The notes under the pieces were generated by a model. It was not told where the DNA came from. It searched no databases and saw only the letters and a program-made list of their open reading frames with translations. Positions 1-7,265 of a stretch of 12,616 nt of DNA are shown here, piece after piece. Source of the DNA: JBFLYE01 sp040756715 [NCBI: bacterium] (lineage in GTDB: Bacteria > UBA9089 > UBA9088); NCBI GenBank assembly GCA_040756715.1, contig JBFLYE010000153.1, positions 1 to 12,616 on the forward strand, written 5' to 3'. How positions within the stretch are numbered: the first letter of the stretch is position 1; every line of letters starts with the position of its first letter. Made by a program: the position numbers and the translations under genes.

Positions 1-97
1 AATTTAGAATTCAAAATTTCTTAAAAGGTGGATGAATTTTTAAACAGATAAACACAACCCTATCTATTTTTGCACTAAGTAATGGAAGATACTATAA
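1..97. repeat. Dispersed AT-rich repeat, left copy (incomplete at window edge)
   Basis: Bases 1-97 align with 9929-10001 in the same orientation. The shared blocks are 1-25 and 49-97; bases 26-48 (23 nt) are present only in this copy. That segment lies between two short TAAA words, so a slippage-type deletion in the other copy, or an insertion here, would explain it. Outside it there are only a few differences, among them GTAATGG here against GTGAGGG there. The element probably begins before the window, because the right copy is preceded by a longer inverted-repeat region. It ends at about base 97, inside the first codons called for the large gene at 82-4863. It is a non-coding repeat of unknown family. 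Confidence 0.85.
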
Positions 98-98
98 T
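70..98 (+). promoter_or_regulatory. Promoter-like motif at the repeat edge
   Basis: TTGCAC (70-75) is followed after exactly 17 bases by TATAAT (93-98), a perfect sigma-70 -10 hexamer with a weak -35. The other repeat copy keeps the same arrangement: TTGCAC at 9974-9979, 17 bases, TATAAA at 9997-10002. If used, transcription would begin near base 105, downstream of the ATG at 82, so the large gene would need a later start such as the ATG at 238. This is a motif match only, in AT-rich DNA where -10 hexamers are common. Confidence 0.35.
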
Positions 99-3000
99 TG
101 AGCTTCCCCAAATCACGGGAAGCTTTTTATCGGCAAACCTCCAATGTTTTAATGGAAGCTCAAGGTTATGGAAAAGCGAGGATTTTGGTCCCTTTAATCC
201 AGACTTAGTAATTGATGGCGATAAGGCAGTGGTGGGAATGGTTGATCTTGATATTACCAAGCTTAATACAATAATCTTACACATTGACCAAGAGATTAAA
301 AAATGGAGGCAGGATGAGGATGCCTATCAATTTCAAATCCCCAGCATTCCCGATGGGCTTATCTATTCAAAGGTTATCGCATACAATATAAATAATGGCT
401 CAAAGGCATATGAAAGTTCTGACCTTGGCATCCTTCTTTTTGGCTTAGATAAAATAGCAAGTATAGGTGCAGCAAGGACAACCTTTGATTGGACAAGGCT
501 TAATAACTTTATTAAGGAGATGAATATTTATAACAAAGGCTATGAGCAAAGGTATAAAGCCTGGAGGGAGAATTATTTCAAGCCATATTTTGAAAAGAGG
601 GTAAAATATATCGCCCATCAAAATGTGGCAAAGCTTATGGACTATTATCGCAACCATCCAGAACTTACAAATCCCTATGGCTGGACTATACCCCAATCAG
701 TAAACCTTGGGGGAGAAGATATAAATAATAATGGAAAGATAGACACATATTCCTATACCCAAGTCTTTAAGGAAAGGGGCATTACTGTTACCATAACCTC
801 TGTCTCTGAGGATGTAAATGGGGATGGTAAGCTTGATTCTTATATTGAATGGCCAAATTATCCAAATAAGCCAGAATGGGATGGGCCAGAGTTTGATGCA
901 AGTGGAATAACCCAGGCAAATCTTATTGAGCTTAATCAAGGAGTAATAACCTGGCAGAGCCAAAAGCTGGGAGACCTTGCCTTATTTGTCCAAAACCAGA
1001 ATAGCGGGATAACCACCTCTGCCTATGACTTTGATCAGGGTATCTGCTCAATCCTATTGTTTACTCCAGCTACCTCAACCAAGGCATCGCTCTATGGCAA
1101 GGTGCTTGATAGCTTAGGAAACCCCATTTCTGCCACAAAGACAACGCTTTCTGCAATATCTAACAATATGATAAAAGGCACAGCAAGCGTAGGAGGGGAT
1201 GGGGGTTATCAAATCATTCTTGAGCCTGGAATATATACTCTGGTAGTAAATACCGATGGTCCATACTTAAGCCAGACAAAGACAATAACCCTAAATGCAG
1301 GCGAGGTAAAGGAGGTTAATTTTATCCTTATTGGTACAAAGGTCTCTGTTTCGGGAAGGGTGATGGATAAAAATGGAATACCCCTTGACAAGGCAAATGT
1401 TTCTGCATCAAGTAAAGATGGTGGTGGAGGGGTTTTGACAGATAATCAGGGTAATTACAAAATAGGAAATCTTATACCCGGACTTTATAAAGTCTCGGCA
1501 GGGAAGGAGGGTTATAGCAGGGTTTTCTATGAGCTTTTGATCACTAGCGATCTCTCGGGCATAGACTTTTACCTTCCAAGGGGAGGAGGGATTGTTGGGT
1601 TTGTCTACGATAAAAATGAAAAGCCTGTAGAGGGTGCAGAGATTGAGGTATGGGGTTATTTTGGCTGGGGAACTACTACCTCAGATAGCAATGGCAATTT
1701 TGCTATTCCTGACCTATCTGCTGGGCTTTACAATGTTTTTGCCAGTAGCACACAGGGGGTTGCCTATCGGGAGAATATCTTAGTAAAAGAGAACGAGACA
1801 ACATATATAGACATCCTTCTTAAGGAGGTAGAAAAAATAGAAGGATGGGTTAATTTGCAAGGTCTTCTTACTAATTGGGAATATCTCGTGGTTGCCTTTG
1901 AAAGGATGGAGCTAAACGCCGATAACCTCTGGGATGTGCTTGATAAACCAGCCGGATTTGGTGAGGTAGATACAACCACGGGAAGGTTTGCAATGGATAT
2001 AACCCCTGGTGTATATAACCTTTATCTCTATGAAAGTGTATCCTCTAATGGGAAAATCAAAAGAATAAGGGGGATGAGAACCCAAGAGAATGGTGAATTT
2101 TATATCACCCTACTTGGTGCTTTATATAATATTCCCGTAAAAGAAAATGAGATAACCGATTGTGGAACAATTACACCTTCCTTTGGCACAAGCTCAATTT
2201 CGGGAAAGGTTGCCACCGATGATGGAGGCTCAATTGACCCTGAATACTCAATTGCCTGTTTACTAAACAAAAAGGGTGAGCTTTTATCCGCCTCTCCCAT
2301 AGAGAGCGGAAAATATAGGATGGCAGAGATAAAGGATGGAGTTTATACCTTCCTTGCCCTGGCAAGGGGCTATGTTCCCTATTTTACCTTAGAAACAATT
2401 AAGGGAACAATTACAAAGGATATAACCTTAAGCAAAGAGGGAGGGACAATCAAGGGAGTGGTTACTGACGGAGTAAATCCACTAATGGCAAGGGTTAGTA
2501 TAGAGGGGATGGGGATTTTCCGCTCACAAATTACGGCAAAGGATGGAAAATATGAGTTTAAGGGGCTTATTGCTGGTCCATATAGCATATCGGCAAATGC
2601 TTTGGGTTATGGTGAAAAAGAGGAAGATGTTGTTTTAAAGCAGAATGAGACAATTATTATAAATTTTGAGCTTGAAAAACAAGATAGGCTTTCATCCATC
2701 TCAGGAGGGGTAAGGGCAGGAGATAAGCCTATCCAAAATGCCTTTGTCTTTGCCTGTTCGTCTCTTGATAAAGGCTTTGCGAGCACAGACAAAAATGGCA
2801 GCTATACCATAACAAACCTTAAATCGGGAACATATACCCTAATTGCCATAGCAGAAGGGTATAAAGTTCCCCCTCCTCAAGAGGTTTTTGTGTTTGGAAC
2901 AATAACGGGCATAAACTTTAACTTAATCACCGGAGACCTTAGGTTTGGCTTTGGGGTTATGCCAATACCAGAGGGAGCAATTGTTAGTGTAAGGACAAAC

Positions 3001-4863
3001 GATAGGTTAACCGATGGATTAAGCTATAGTGTAAAGAAGGGTGGGACAGAAAAGGCATCAGGCACTGCCCAAAGCATTACTGAGTATAAATATTTATTAA
3101 CCATCTTAAATGAACAAATTAATAAGGATGTCCAAGAAATAACCATTGAGGTCTCAGGAACCGGGGCAACCAGAGGTTATGGAACCGACTCATTTGTTTT
3201 TGGAATGGAATTAAAAAAGGTAGAAACAGATTTTTCTGCCTGTGCAGGAGGAAGTGCAGGGATAAACGATGCCGAAGGAACAGGAACAGATACCGGTGAT
3301 AATAGTAAGGTAGAGGTTCTCCCAGGCTCAATGGAGGGAACAGAGACAGTTACCTTAGTGATTACCAAGACAGAGGAGGAGCCAGTTGATAAAAACTTAG
3401 CAAGTAGCATCTATGAGGTTGAAATCTCAGGGGCAGCATTGAAAGAGGAGGGAAAGGTTATTCTTACATTATCCTATGACCCAGCCAAGGTAAAAAACCC
3501 AAGCCTCCTCTGTGTTTACAGAAAGGTAGGAAATACCTGGAAAAAGGTGGGAAAGATCCTTGAAATAAACTTGATTGAATGCACAGTAAAGGTAGAATTA
3601 ACCAAGCAAGACCTTGCTTCTCCTAAAGGATTGGGTGTTTTACAGGAGGGAGGAGGTGGAAGCTTTGGTGTATTTGAGGAAGGGGCTGAGATTATGATAA
3701 GCCCAAGCTCAGGCTATCTGGGAACAATTATAACTGTAAAAGGAACCGGGTTTGAGGGAAGTGAGACCATCCAAATTGACTTTGGAACAACAATGAATAT
3801 AAAAGAAGTTCAGACAGATAGCCAGGGAAGCTTTACCACAACCTTCAAAGCTAATACCCAAACCCCAGGGACAATAACCATTACCGCCACAGGCAAGATA
3901 TCAGGAAAGTCTAATTGTGCCTTATTCTATTTTGTTCCAGAGCCAAGCATTATAAGCATTTCTCCCAACTCAGGAACAAATACGGGAACAATTGCAACCA
4001 CCATTAGGGGAGAAAACTTTTTTGGCACGCCAAACATTAGCCTTACAAAAGCAGGTAAGATTCAGGCAAGCAATGTAATTTTAACGGGAACAACCACGAT
4101 ATCCTGCATCTTTGACCTTACTGATCAGGCTTGTGGTTTATATAGCCTTGTGGTGACAAACCCAGATTCCCAACAGGGTTCTTTAGAGAATGCCTTCTAT
4201 ATCTTTGCTCCTATGGGAACATATAATGTTATCGCATCATCAACCACTGAGATGGGAACTTCAGGTGGAAAGGGAACAATCTCTGGGGCATCAATTGAGC
4301 TTCCCCAAAATAGCCTTTCCTCTACCCAGTCAATCACCATTGCCGAGATTATCGGTGTTCCTCCTATTTCAGGCTTTGACTTAGCAAGGGCAATATTTCT
4401 TGGTCCACATGGGCTTTATCTTGAAAAGCAAGCAACCCTTACAGTTAAAATAAATCCAAACAATGTTGTCTATATAAACTATGGGGGTCAAGCATATGAA
4501 CCTGTAGCAAATCTTATCAAGGGAACCGATACCATAATCATCCCCATTCAGCATTTCTCCTTTTATTTCTTTGGAACCCCAACCTTTGCATCAAATAATA
4601 ACAATGCCATTGTTTATCCCAACCCATACAAAGAAGGGGATGCAAGGCAAGGGGGAGGTTTTATTCATTTTACCAATATAACCCAGAATTCTGTAATTAA
4701 AATTTACAACATTGCTGGTGAGGAAATAAAGAAAATAGAGGTAGATGAACCAGATGAAAAATGGGAGGTAAAGAAAGAAAACATCGCCTCAGGGGTTTAT
4801 ATCTATTGTATCACCGGTGGAGGTGGAGGAAAGAAGGTAGGTAAGCTTGGAATAATAAAATAA
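82..4863 (+). CDS. Giant multidomain surface/secreted protein with T9SS-like C-terminal sorting domain, probably 5'-truncated
   Basis: This is a 1593-residue protein of beta-rich modules. After an unrecognised N-terminal region there are two calcium-loop-like motifs, DINNNGKID (213-221) and DVNGDGKLD (244-252). About seven carboxypeptidase-regulatory-like (PF13620-type) repeats follow between residues 334 and 950, with the family's 'G.V.D..G.P' start and 'G.Y.I..L..G.Y' end. Two IPT/TIG-like domains start near 1203 and 1290. Residues 1395-1460 resemble a ZU5-like segment. Residues 1509-1593 form a FlgD/T9SS-like C-terminal domain (YPNPYKEGD, IKIYNIAGEEIKK, GVYIYCIT, GKKVGKLGIIK). Such tails direct export and surface attachment in T9SS, and a PorV-like gene follows at 5654. 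The start is doubtful: there is no signal peptide and no Shine-Dalgarno, an in-frame TAA lies at 76-78, and the ATG is inside a dispersed repeat. I infer a 5' end lost by rearrangement. The architecture is sound, but the biological role (adhesin or surface-layer protein) cannot be told. Confidence 0.85.
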   Translation: MEDTIIELPQITGSFLSANLQCFNGSSRLWKSEDFGPFNPDLVIDGDKAVVGMVDLDITKLNTIILHIDQEIKKWRQDEDAYQFQIPSIPDGLIYSKVIAYNINNGSKAYESSDLGILLFGLDKIASIGAARTTFDWTRLNNFIKEMNIYNKGYEQRYKAWRENYFKPYFEKRVKYIAHQNVAKLMDYYRNHPELTNPYGWTIPQSVNLGGEDINNNGKIDTYSYTQVFKERGITVTITSVSEDVNGDGKLDSYIEWPNYPNKPEWDGPEFDASGITQANLIELNQGVITWQSQKLGDLALFVQNQNSGITTSAYDFDQGICSILLFTPATSTKASLYGKVLDSLGNPISATKTTLSAISNNMIKGTASVGGDGGYQIILEPGIYTLVVNTDGPYLSQTKTITLNAGEVKEVNFILIGTKVSVSGRVMDKNGIPLDKANVSASSKDGGGGVLTDNQGNYKIGNLIPGLYKVSAGKEGYSRVFYELLITSDLSGIDFYLPRGGGIVGFVYDKNEKPVEGAEIEVWGYFGWGTTTSDSNGNFAIPDLSAGLYNVFASSTQGVAYRENILVKENETTYIDILLKEVEKIEGWVNLQGLLTNWEYLVVAFERMELNADNLWDVLDKPAGFGEVDTTTGRFAMDITPGVYNLYLYESVSSNGKIKRIRGMRTQENGEFYITLLGALYNIPVKENEITDCGTITPSFGTSSISGKVATDDGGSIDPEYSIACLLNKKGELLSASPIESGKYRMAEIKDGVYTFLALARGYVPYFTLETIKGTITKDITLSKEGGTIKGVVTDGVNPLMARVSIEGMGIFRSQITAKDGKYEFKGLIAGPYSISANALGYGEKEEDVVLKQNETIIINFELEKQDRLSSISGGVRAGDKPIQNAFVFACSSLDKGFASTDKNGSYTITNLKSGTYTLIAIAEGYKVPPPQEVFVFGTITGINFNLITGDLRFGFGVMPIPEGAIVSVRTNDRLTDGLSYSVKKGGTEKASGTAQSITEYKYLLTILNEQINKDVQEITIEVSGTGATRGYGTDSFVFGMELKKVETDFSACAGGSAGINDAEGTGTDTGDNSKVEVLPGSMEGTETVTLVITKTEEEPVDKNLASSIYEVEISGAALKEEGKVILTLSYDPAKVKNPSLLCVYRKVGNTWKKVGKILEINLIECTVKVELTKQDLASPKGLGVLQEGGGGSFGVFEEGAEIMISPSSGYLGTIITVKGTGFEGSETIQIDFGTTMNIKEVQTDSQGSFTTTFKANTQTPGTITITATGKISGKSNCALFYFVPEPSIISISPNSGTNTGTIATTIRGENFFGTPNISLTKAGKIQASNVILTGTTTISCIFDLTDQACGLYSLVVTNPDSQQGSLENAFYIFAPMGTYNVIASSTTEMGTSGGKGTISGASIELPQNSLSSTQSITIAEIIGVPPISGFDLARAIFLGPHGLYLEKQATLTVKINPNNVVYINYGGQAYEPVANLIKGTDTIIIPIQHFSFYFFGTPTFASNNNNAIVYPNPYKEGDARQGGGFIHFTNITQNSVIKIYNIAGEEIKKIEVDEPDEKWEVKKENIASGVYIYCITGGGGGKKVGKLGIIK
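4808..4850. repeat. 43-bp direct repeat, copy 1 (tail of the large gene)
   Basis: These 43 bases encode the glycine- and lysine-rich end of the cargo C-terminal domain (CITGGGGG then KKVGKLG). They are identical, and in the same orientation, to 5533-5575. Divergence begins immediately 3': the two tails end GIIK and GIVK. The pair brackets the toxin-antitoxin module at 4866-5500. Confidence 0.93.
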
Positions 4864-4865
4864 AA

Positions 4866-5090
4866 ATGGGGACTCAAGTTGTTTCTATGGAAGAAATGGT
4901 AGAGGGCTTAAAAACCTTACCCGAGCAGAAATTACAAGAGGTGTCTGATTTTATTGATTTTCTCAAATGGAAAGAGGCCGTTGAATTTGATGAATGGGCA
5001 TTAAATCTTGCTAAAGAAAAGGGATTCGCTCATCTTAGCGAAGAAGATGTGGCAAAGATTATACACGAATTTAGAAAAGAAAGTAAGTGA
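4866..5090 (+). CDS. Antitoxin of a PIN-family toxin-antitoxin pair (DUF2281-like)
   Basis: This 74-residue acidic protein begins two bases after the large gene's stop. Residues 8-33 carry the 'LPEQKLQEVSDFIDFLK' pattern typical of DUF2281/VapB-like antitoxin N-termini. Residues 44-72 (ALNLAKEKGFAHLSEEDVAKII) match the helical tail commonly found directly before 'putative toxin-antitoxin system toxin component, PIN family' genes. Its TGA (5088-5090) overlaps the toxin's GTG start, which suggests translational coupling. No Shine-Dalgarno precedes ATG 4866; in-frame ATGs at 4887 and 4896 are alternatives, although the residues before them look plausible for the family. By family knowledge it should neutralise the PIN RNase and possibly repress its own operon. 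It may depend on readthrough from the large gene. Confidence 0.82.
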   Translation: MGTQVVSMEEMVEGLKTLPEQKLQEVSDFIDFLKWKEAVEFDEWALNLAKEKGFAHLSEEDVAKIIHEFRKESK

Positions 5091-5500
5091 TTGTAGTATT
5101 GGATACAAATATCTATATCTCAGGGACATTTTGGCTTGGTATATCAAAAAGGATTATAAGAAAAGCAAAGGAGAGAGGGTTTGTGGTTGTAGTTTCTGAA
5201 GAAATGTTAGATGAACTAAAGGATGTGCTTACCCGAAAGGATAAAGATTTTAAGCTTTCTAATGAGGAGGCAGGTAAGATTATAAAAGATATTACAAGCT
5301 ATGCCAAGATAGTGAAGCCCAGCCAGAAGGTAACAGTTTGTAGAGACAAGAAAGACAATATGGTAATAGAGTGTGCAATTGCAGGAAGGGCAAGATATAT
5401 CATATCGGGAGATTATGATTTAAAAGCACTGGGGAAATATAACGAAATTGAAATGATTGATGCATATCGGTTTCTAGAAATTTTAGAAGGGGCAAGATAG
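5087..5500 (+). CDS. PIN-domain toxin, putative ribonuclease (VapC-like, TIGR00305 type)
   Basis: This 137-residue protein starts with GTG (codons GTG ATT GTA GTA), overlapping the antitoxin stop in a GTGA arrangement. The PIN acidic residues are visible: D6 in LDTN, E43 in LDELKDV, D90 in KKDNMVIECA and D109/D111 in SGDYDL. That spacing is typical of the single-domain 'toxin-antitoxin system toxin component, PIN family'. PIN proteins are Mg2+-dependent RNases; VapC homologues cut tRNA or rRNA, but the target here cannot be read from sequence. All expected acidic residues are present and the length is normal, so the gene looks intact. It ends at TAG 5498-5500, immediately before a duplicated fragment of the cargo gene's tail. 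Confidence 0.9.
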   Translation: MIVVLDTNIYISGTFWLGISKRIIRKAKERGFVVVVSEEMLDELKDVLTRKDKDFKLSNEEAGKIIKDITSYAKIVKPSQKVTVCRDKKDNMVIECAIAGRARYIISGDYDLKALGKYNEIEMIDAYRFLEILEGAR

Positions 5501-5501
5501 A

Positions 5502-5588
5502 ATGGAATCCATTGTCTTATGTGTCTATATCTGTATCACCGGTGGAGGTGGAGGAAAGAAGGTAGGTAAGCTTGGGATTGTGAAATAA
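5502..5588 (+). pseudogene. Duplicated 3' tail of the cargo gene (28-codon open remnant)
   Basis: An ATG at 5502 opens 28 codons ending at TAA 5586-5588. From about residue 8 the peptide repeats the extreme C-terminus of the large protein (VYI-CITGGGGG, ending GKKVGKLGIVK), lacking one codon relative to it. Bases 5533-5575 are identical to 4808-4850. The preceding 22 bases are unrelated and include an 11-base odd palindrome, ATGGA-A-TCCAT (5502-5512). A purine-rich AGAAGGGG lies about 10 bases before the ATG, so translation of a small peptide is possible. It is most simply the stub of a second cargo gene, or of the same gene, left by recombination that placed the TA module between the copies. 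Confidence 0.75.
5533..5575. repeat. 43-bp direct repeat, copy 2
   Basis: Identical to 4808-4850 and in the same orientation, it lies 682 bases beyond the end of the first copy. It is the coding tail of a T9SS-like sorting domain without the rest of the domain. Confidence 0.93.
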
Positions 5589-5640
5589 ATTCCCCTTCTG
5601 TGAAGGGATGAGCAGACCGTAAGGTCTGAGGGAGGGGAAT
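5589..5640. repeat. Compact inverted-repeat element / structured leader before the porV-like gene
   Basis: Outer arms ATTCCCC (5589-5595) and GGGGAAT (5634-5640) are perfect complements. Inside are two hairpins: CCCTTC-TGT-GAAGGG (5593-5607, sharing three C's with the outer arm) and CAGACC-GTAA-GGTCTG (5613-5628), whose loop fits the GNRA tetraloop class as RNA. Together they could fold as a three-way junction. The element starts right after the stop of the tail remnant and ends directly against the Shine-Dalgarno of the following gene. It may be a REP/MITE-like palindromic repeat or a cis-acting RNA structure. It lacks a T-run, so it is not a standard intrinsic terminator. Confidence 0.6.
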
Positions 5641-5653
5641 AGGAGGTAAAGAA
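5641..5653 (+). promoter_or_regulatory. Strong ribosome binding site of the porV-like gene
   Basis: AGGAGGT at 5641-5647 lies six bases before the ATG at 5654 and fixes that start. It is the best Shine-Dalgarno in the window and touches the preceding inverted-repeat element, so folding of that element could affect its accessibility. Confidence 0.85.
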
Positions 5654-6538
5654 ATGAGAAAACTAGTTTTGGTTTTAGGGTTAATGGCGAATAGCCTATG
5701 GCCAGGTGAGGGAGAGAAATCAGCCGCATTCTTAAAACTGGGTGCGGGAGCAAGGCCAGGTGGAATGGGAGGGGCATATTGTGCGATTGCTGATGATAGC
5801 AGTGCCAATTATTGGAACCCCGCCGGACTTACTCAACTTTCTCAAAAAGAGGGGTCATTTATGTATCATTGTCCAATGAGTGAGGTAGATGGCTTATCCT
5901 ATTCTAATCTAAATCTGGCTCTTCCTCAAGGTAATCAAGGATTTGGGGTAAGCCTTGTCTATCTTGGCTATGGAAGCGAAAAGGGTTATGATAGGGATAA
6001 AAAGCCAATCAATGATTGGTCTGCCTCTGATCTGGCAATCTCTGGCTCCTATGCAAGAAAAATAAACAAAAGCCTCTCTTTGGGGGCAAGTTTAAAGGCA
6101 ATTATGATGAAGATAGAGGATGAATCTGCTAAGGCCTTTTGCCTGGATAGCGGAATCCTTTATAAAGATGCCTATCCAAACCTTAACCTTGCGGCAGTTA
6201 TAAAAAACCTTGGGACAAAGCCAAAGTTTATCAGCGAAAAATTCTCCCTTCCCCTTTCCTTAAGGCTTGGTGCAGCTTATAACCTTCAAAATACCCCCAT
6301 TCCCTTGCTTATCGGCCTTGATACAAACATCTCTCCATTTTCTATTAGCCTTGGTCTTGAGGGAAAAATCTACCAAAATTTTAGCTTAAGGCTTGGCTAT
6401 TCAAATAGCCAAGATGAAGGGCCTGGAATAACCGCAGGCTTTGGCCTCCAGCAATCTAATTTTGGTATTGATTATGCGATAAAGCCATTTGGCGAGCTTG
6501 GCCTTTCCCATTACATTTCTTTGAAGGCAGGGTTTTAA
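5654..6538 (+). CDS. PorV/PorQ-family (UPF0164-type) outer-membrane protein
   Basis: This 294-residue protein starts with a basic/hydrophobic segment (MRKLVLVLGLMANSLWPGEG) that fits a signal peptide. The family signature follows at about residues 28-59: LGAGARPGGMGGAY, then AIADDSSANYWNPAGL. The rest is alternating beta-strand sequence with SLGASLKA and SLRLGAAYNL, ending in Phe, as expected for an outer-membrane barrel. PorV acts in T9SS by delivering cargo to the attachment machinery, and PorQ is a relative. UPF0164 members also occur in genomes without a proven T9SS, so the T9SS role is an inference. It is supported by the adjacent cargo-type gene with a sorting-like C-terminal domain. 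The family assignment is firm; the exact paralogue is not. Confidence 0.85.
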   Translation: MRKLVLVLGLMANSLWPGEGEKSAAFLKLGAGARPGGMGGAYCAIADDSSANYWNPAGLTQLSQKEGSFMYHCPMSEVDGLSYSNLNLALPQGNQGFGVSLVYLGYGSEKGYDRDKKPINDWSASDLAISGSYARKINKSLSLGASLKAIMMKIEDESAKAFCLDSGILYKDAYPNLNLAAVIKNLGTKPKFISEKFSLPLSLRLGAAYNLQNTPIPLLIGLDTNISPFSISLGLEGKIYQNFSLRLGYSNSQDEGPGITAGFGLQQSNFGIDYAIKPFGELGLSHYISLKAGF

Positions 6539-6539
6539 A

Positions 6540-7253
6540 ATGCCCTCTGCCAAAATAATTGGGGTAATCCCTGCCAGATATGCCTCAAAGAGGTTTCCTG
6601 GAAAGCCACTTGCTATCTTAAAGGGAAAACCCATCATTTGGTGGGTATTTAATCAAGCAAGAAAGGCATTGGATGATGTTATAATTGCCACAGATGATGA
6701 AAGGATAAAGAAAGAGGCAGAATCCTTTGCGCCTGTTGTAATGACAAGCCCTTTGCACCCATCGGGAAGCGATAGGATAGCCGAGGCGGTTAAAAACTTT
6801 GAGGTAGATTTAGTCATAAATATCCAGGGAGATAATCCATTTATCCCTCCCGAAATGATAAAGGAGGTAATTAAGGAATTACAAGACCCCGCTGTGCTAA
6901 TGGCAACCCTAAAAAAGGAAATCTCAAAAGAAGAGGCAGATAGCCCAAACATTGTAAAGGTTGTTTGTGATAAGGATGATTTTGCATTATATTTCTCAAG
7001 AAACCCAATTCCCTATTCGGGAAGATATTACAAGCATATTGGAATCTATGGTTATAAGAAGGATTTTCTTTTGACATTTATAAACCTTCCAAAGGGAAGG
7101 CTTGAGAGAGATGAAGACCTTGAGCAATTAAGGGTATTAGAGAATGGGTATAAAATAAAGGTAACTACCACACAATATGACTCGCCATCCATTGATACAA
7201 AAGAAGACCTTGAGGAAATTCTAAAAGAATTGACAGAAGGATTAAATGGTTGA
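6540..7253 (+). CDS. kdsB: 3-deoxy-manno-octulosonate cytidylyltransferase (CMP-KDO synthetase)
   Basis: KdsB activates KDO with CTP to give CMP-KDO for the LPS inner core, a cytoplasmic step. The protein has 237 residues, close to the family length. Visible motifs are the nucleotide-binding IPARYASKRFPGKPL (10-24), ATDDERI (50-56), SGSDRIAE (75-82), NIQGDNPFI (94-102, with metal-ligand Asp98), YFSRNPIPY (151-159), YYKHIGIYGY (163-172), LEQLRVLENGYKIKV (194-208) and SIDT (217-220, second Asp219). One departure is Asn99 where the family usually has Glu (QGDEP). The ATG lies one base after the porV-like stop, and a weak AGGG precedes it. It is co-directional with bamA, which fits a shared outer-membrane task. 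Confidence 0.93.
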   Translation: MPSAKIIGVIPARYASKRFPGKPLAILKGKPIIWWVFNQARKALDDVIIATDDERIKKEAESFAPVVMTSPLHPSGSDRIAEAVKNFEVDLVINIQGDNPFIPPEMIKEVIKELQDPAVLMATLKKEISKEEADSPNIVKVVCDKDDFALYFSRNPIPYSGRYYKHIGIYGYKKDFLLTFINLPKGRLERDEDLEQLRVLENGYKIKVTTTQYDSPSIDTKEDLEEILKELTEGLNG

Positions 7254-7265
7254 TACAATAAAGCT

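Noticed and set aside
5008-5199. A 63-codon plus-strand frame over the TA junction
   Set aside because: It overlaps both antitoxin and toxin in another frame and has no recognisable content.
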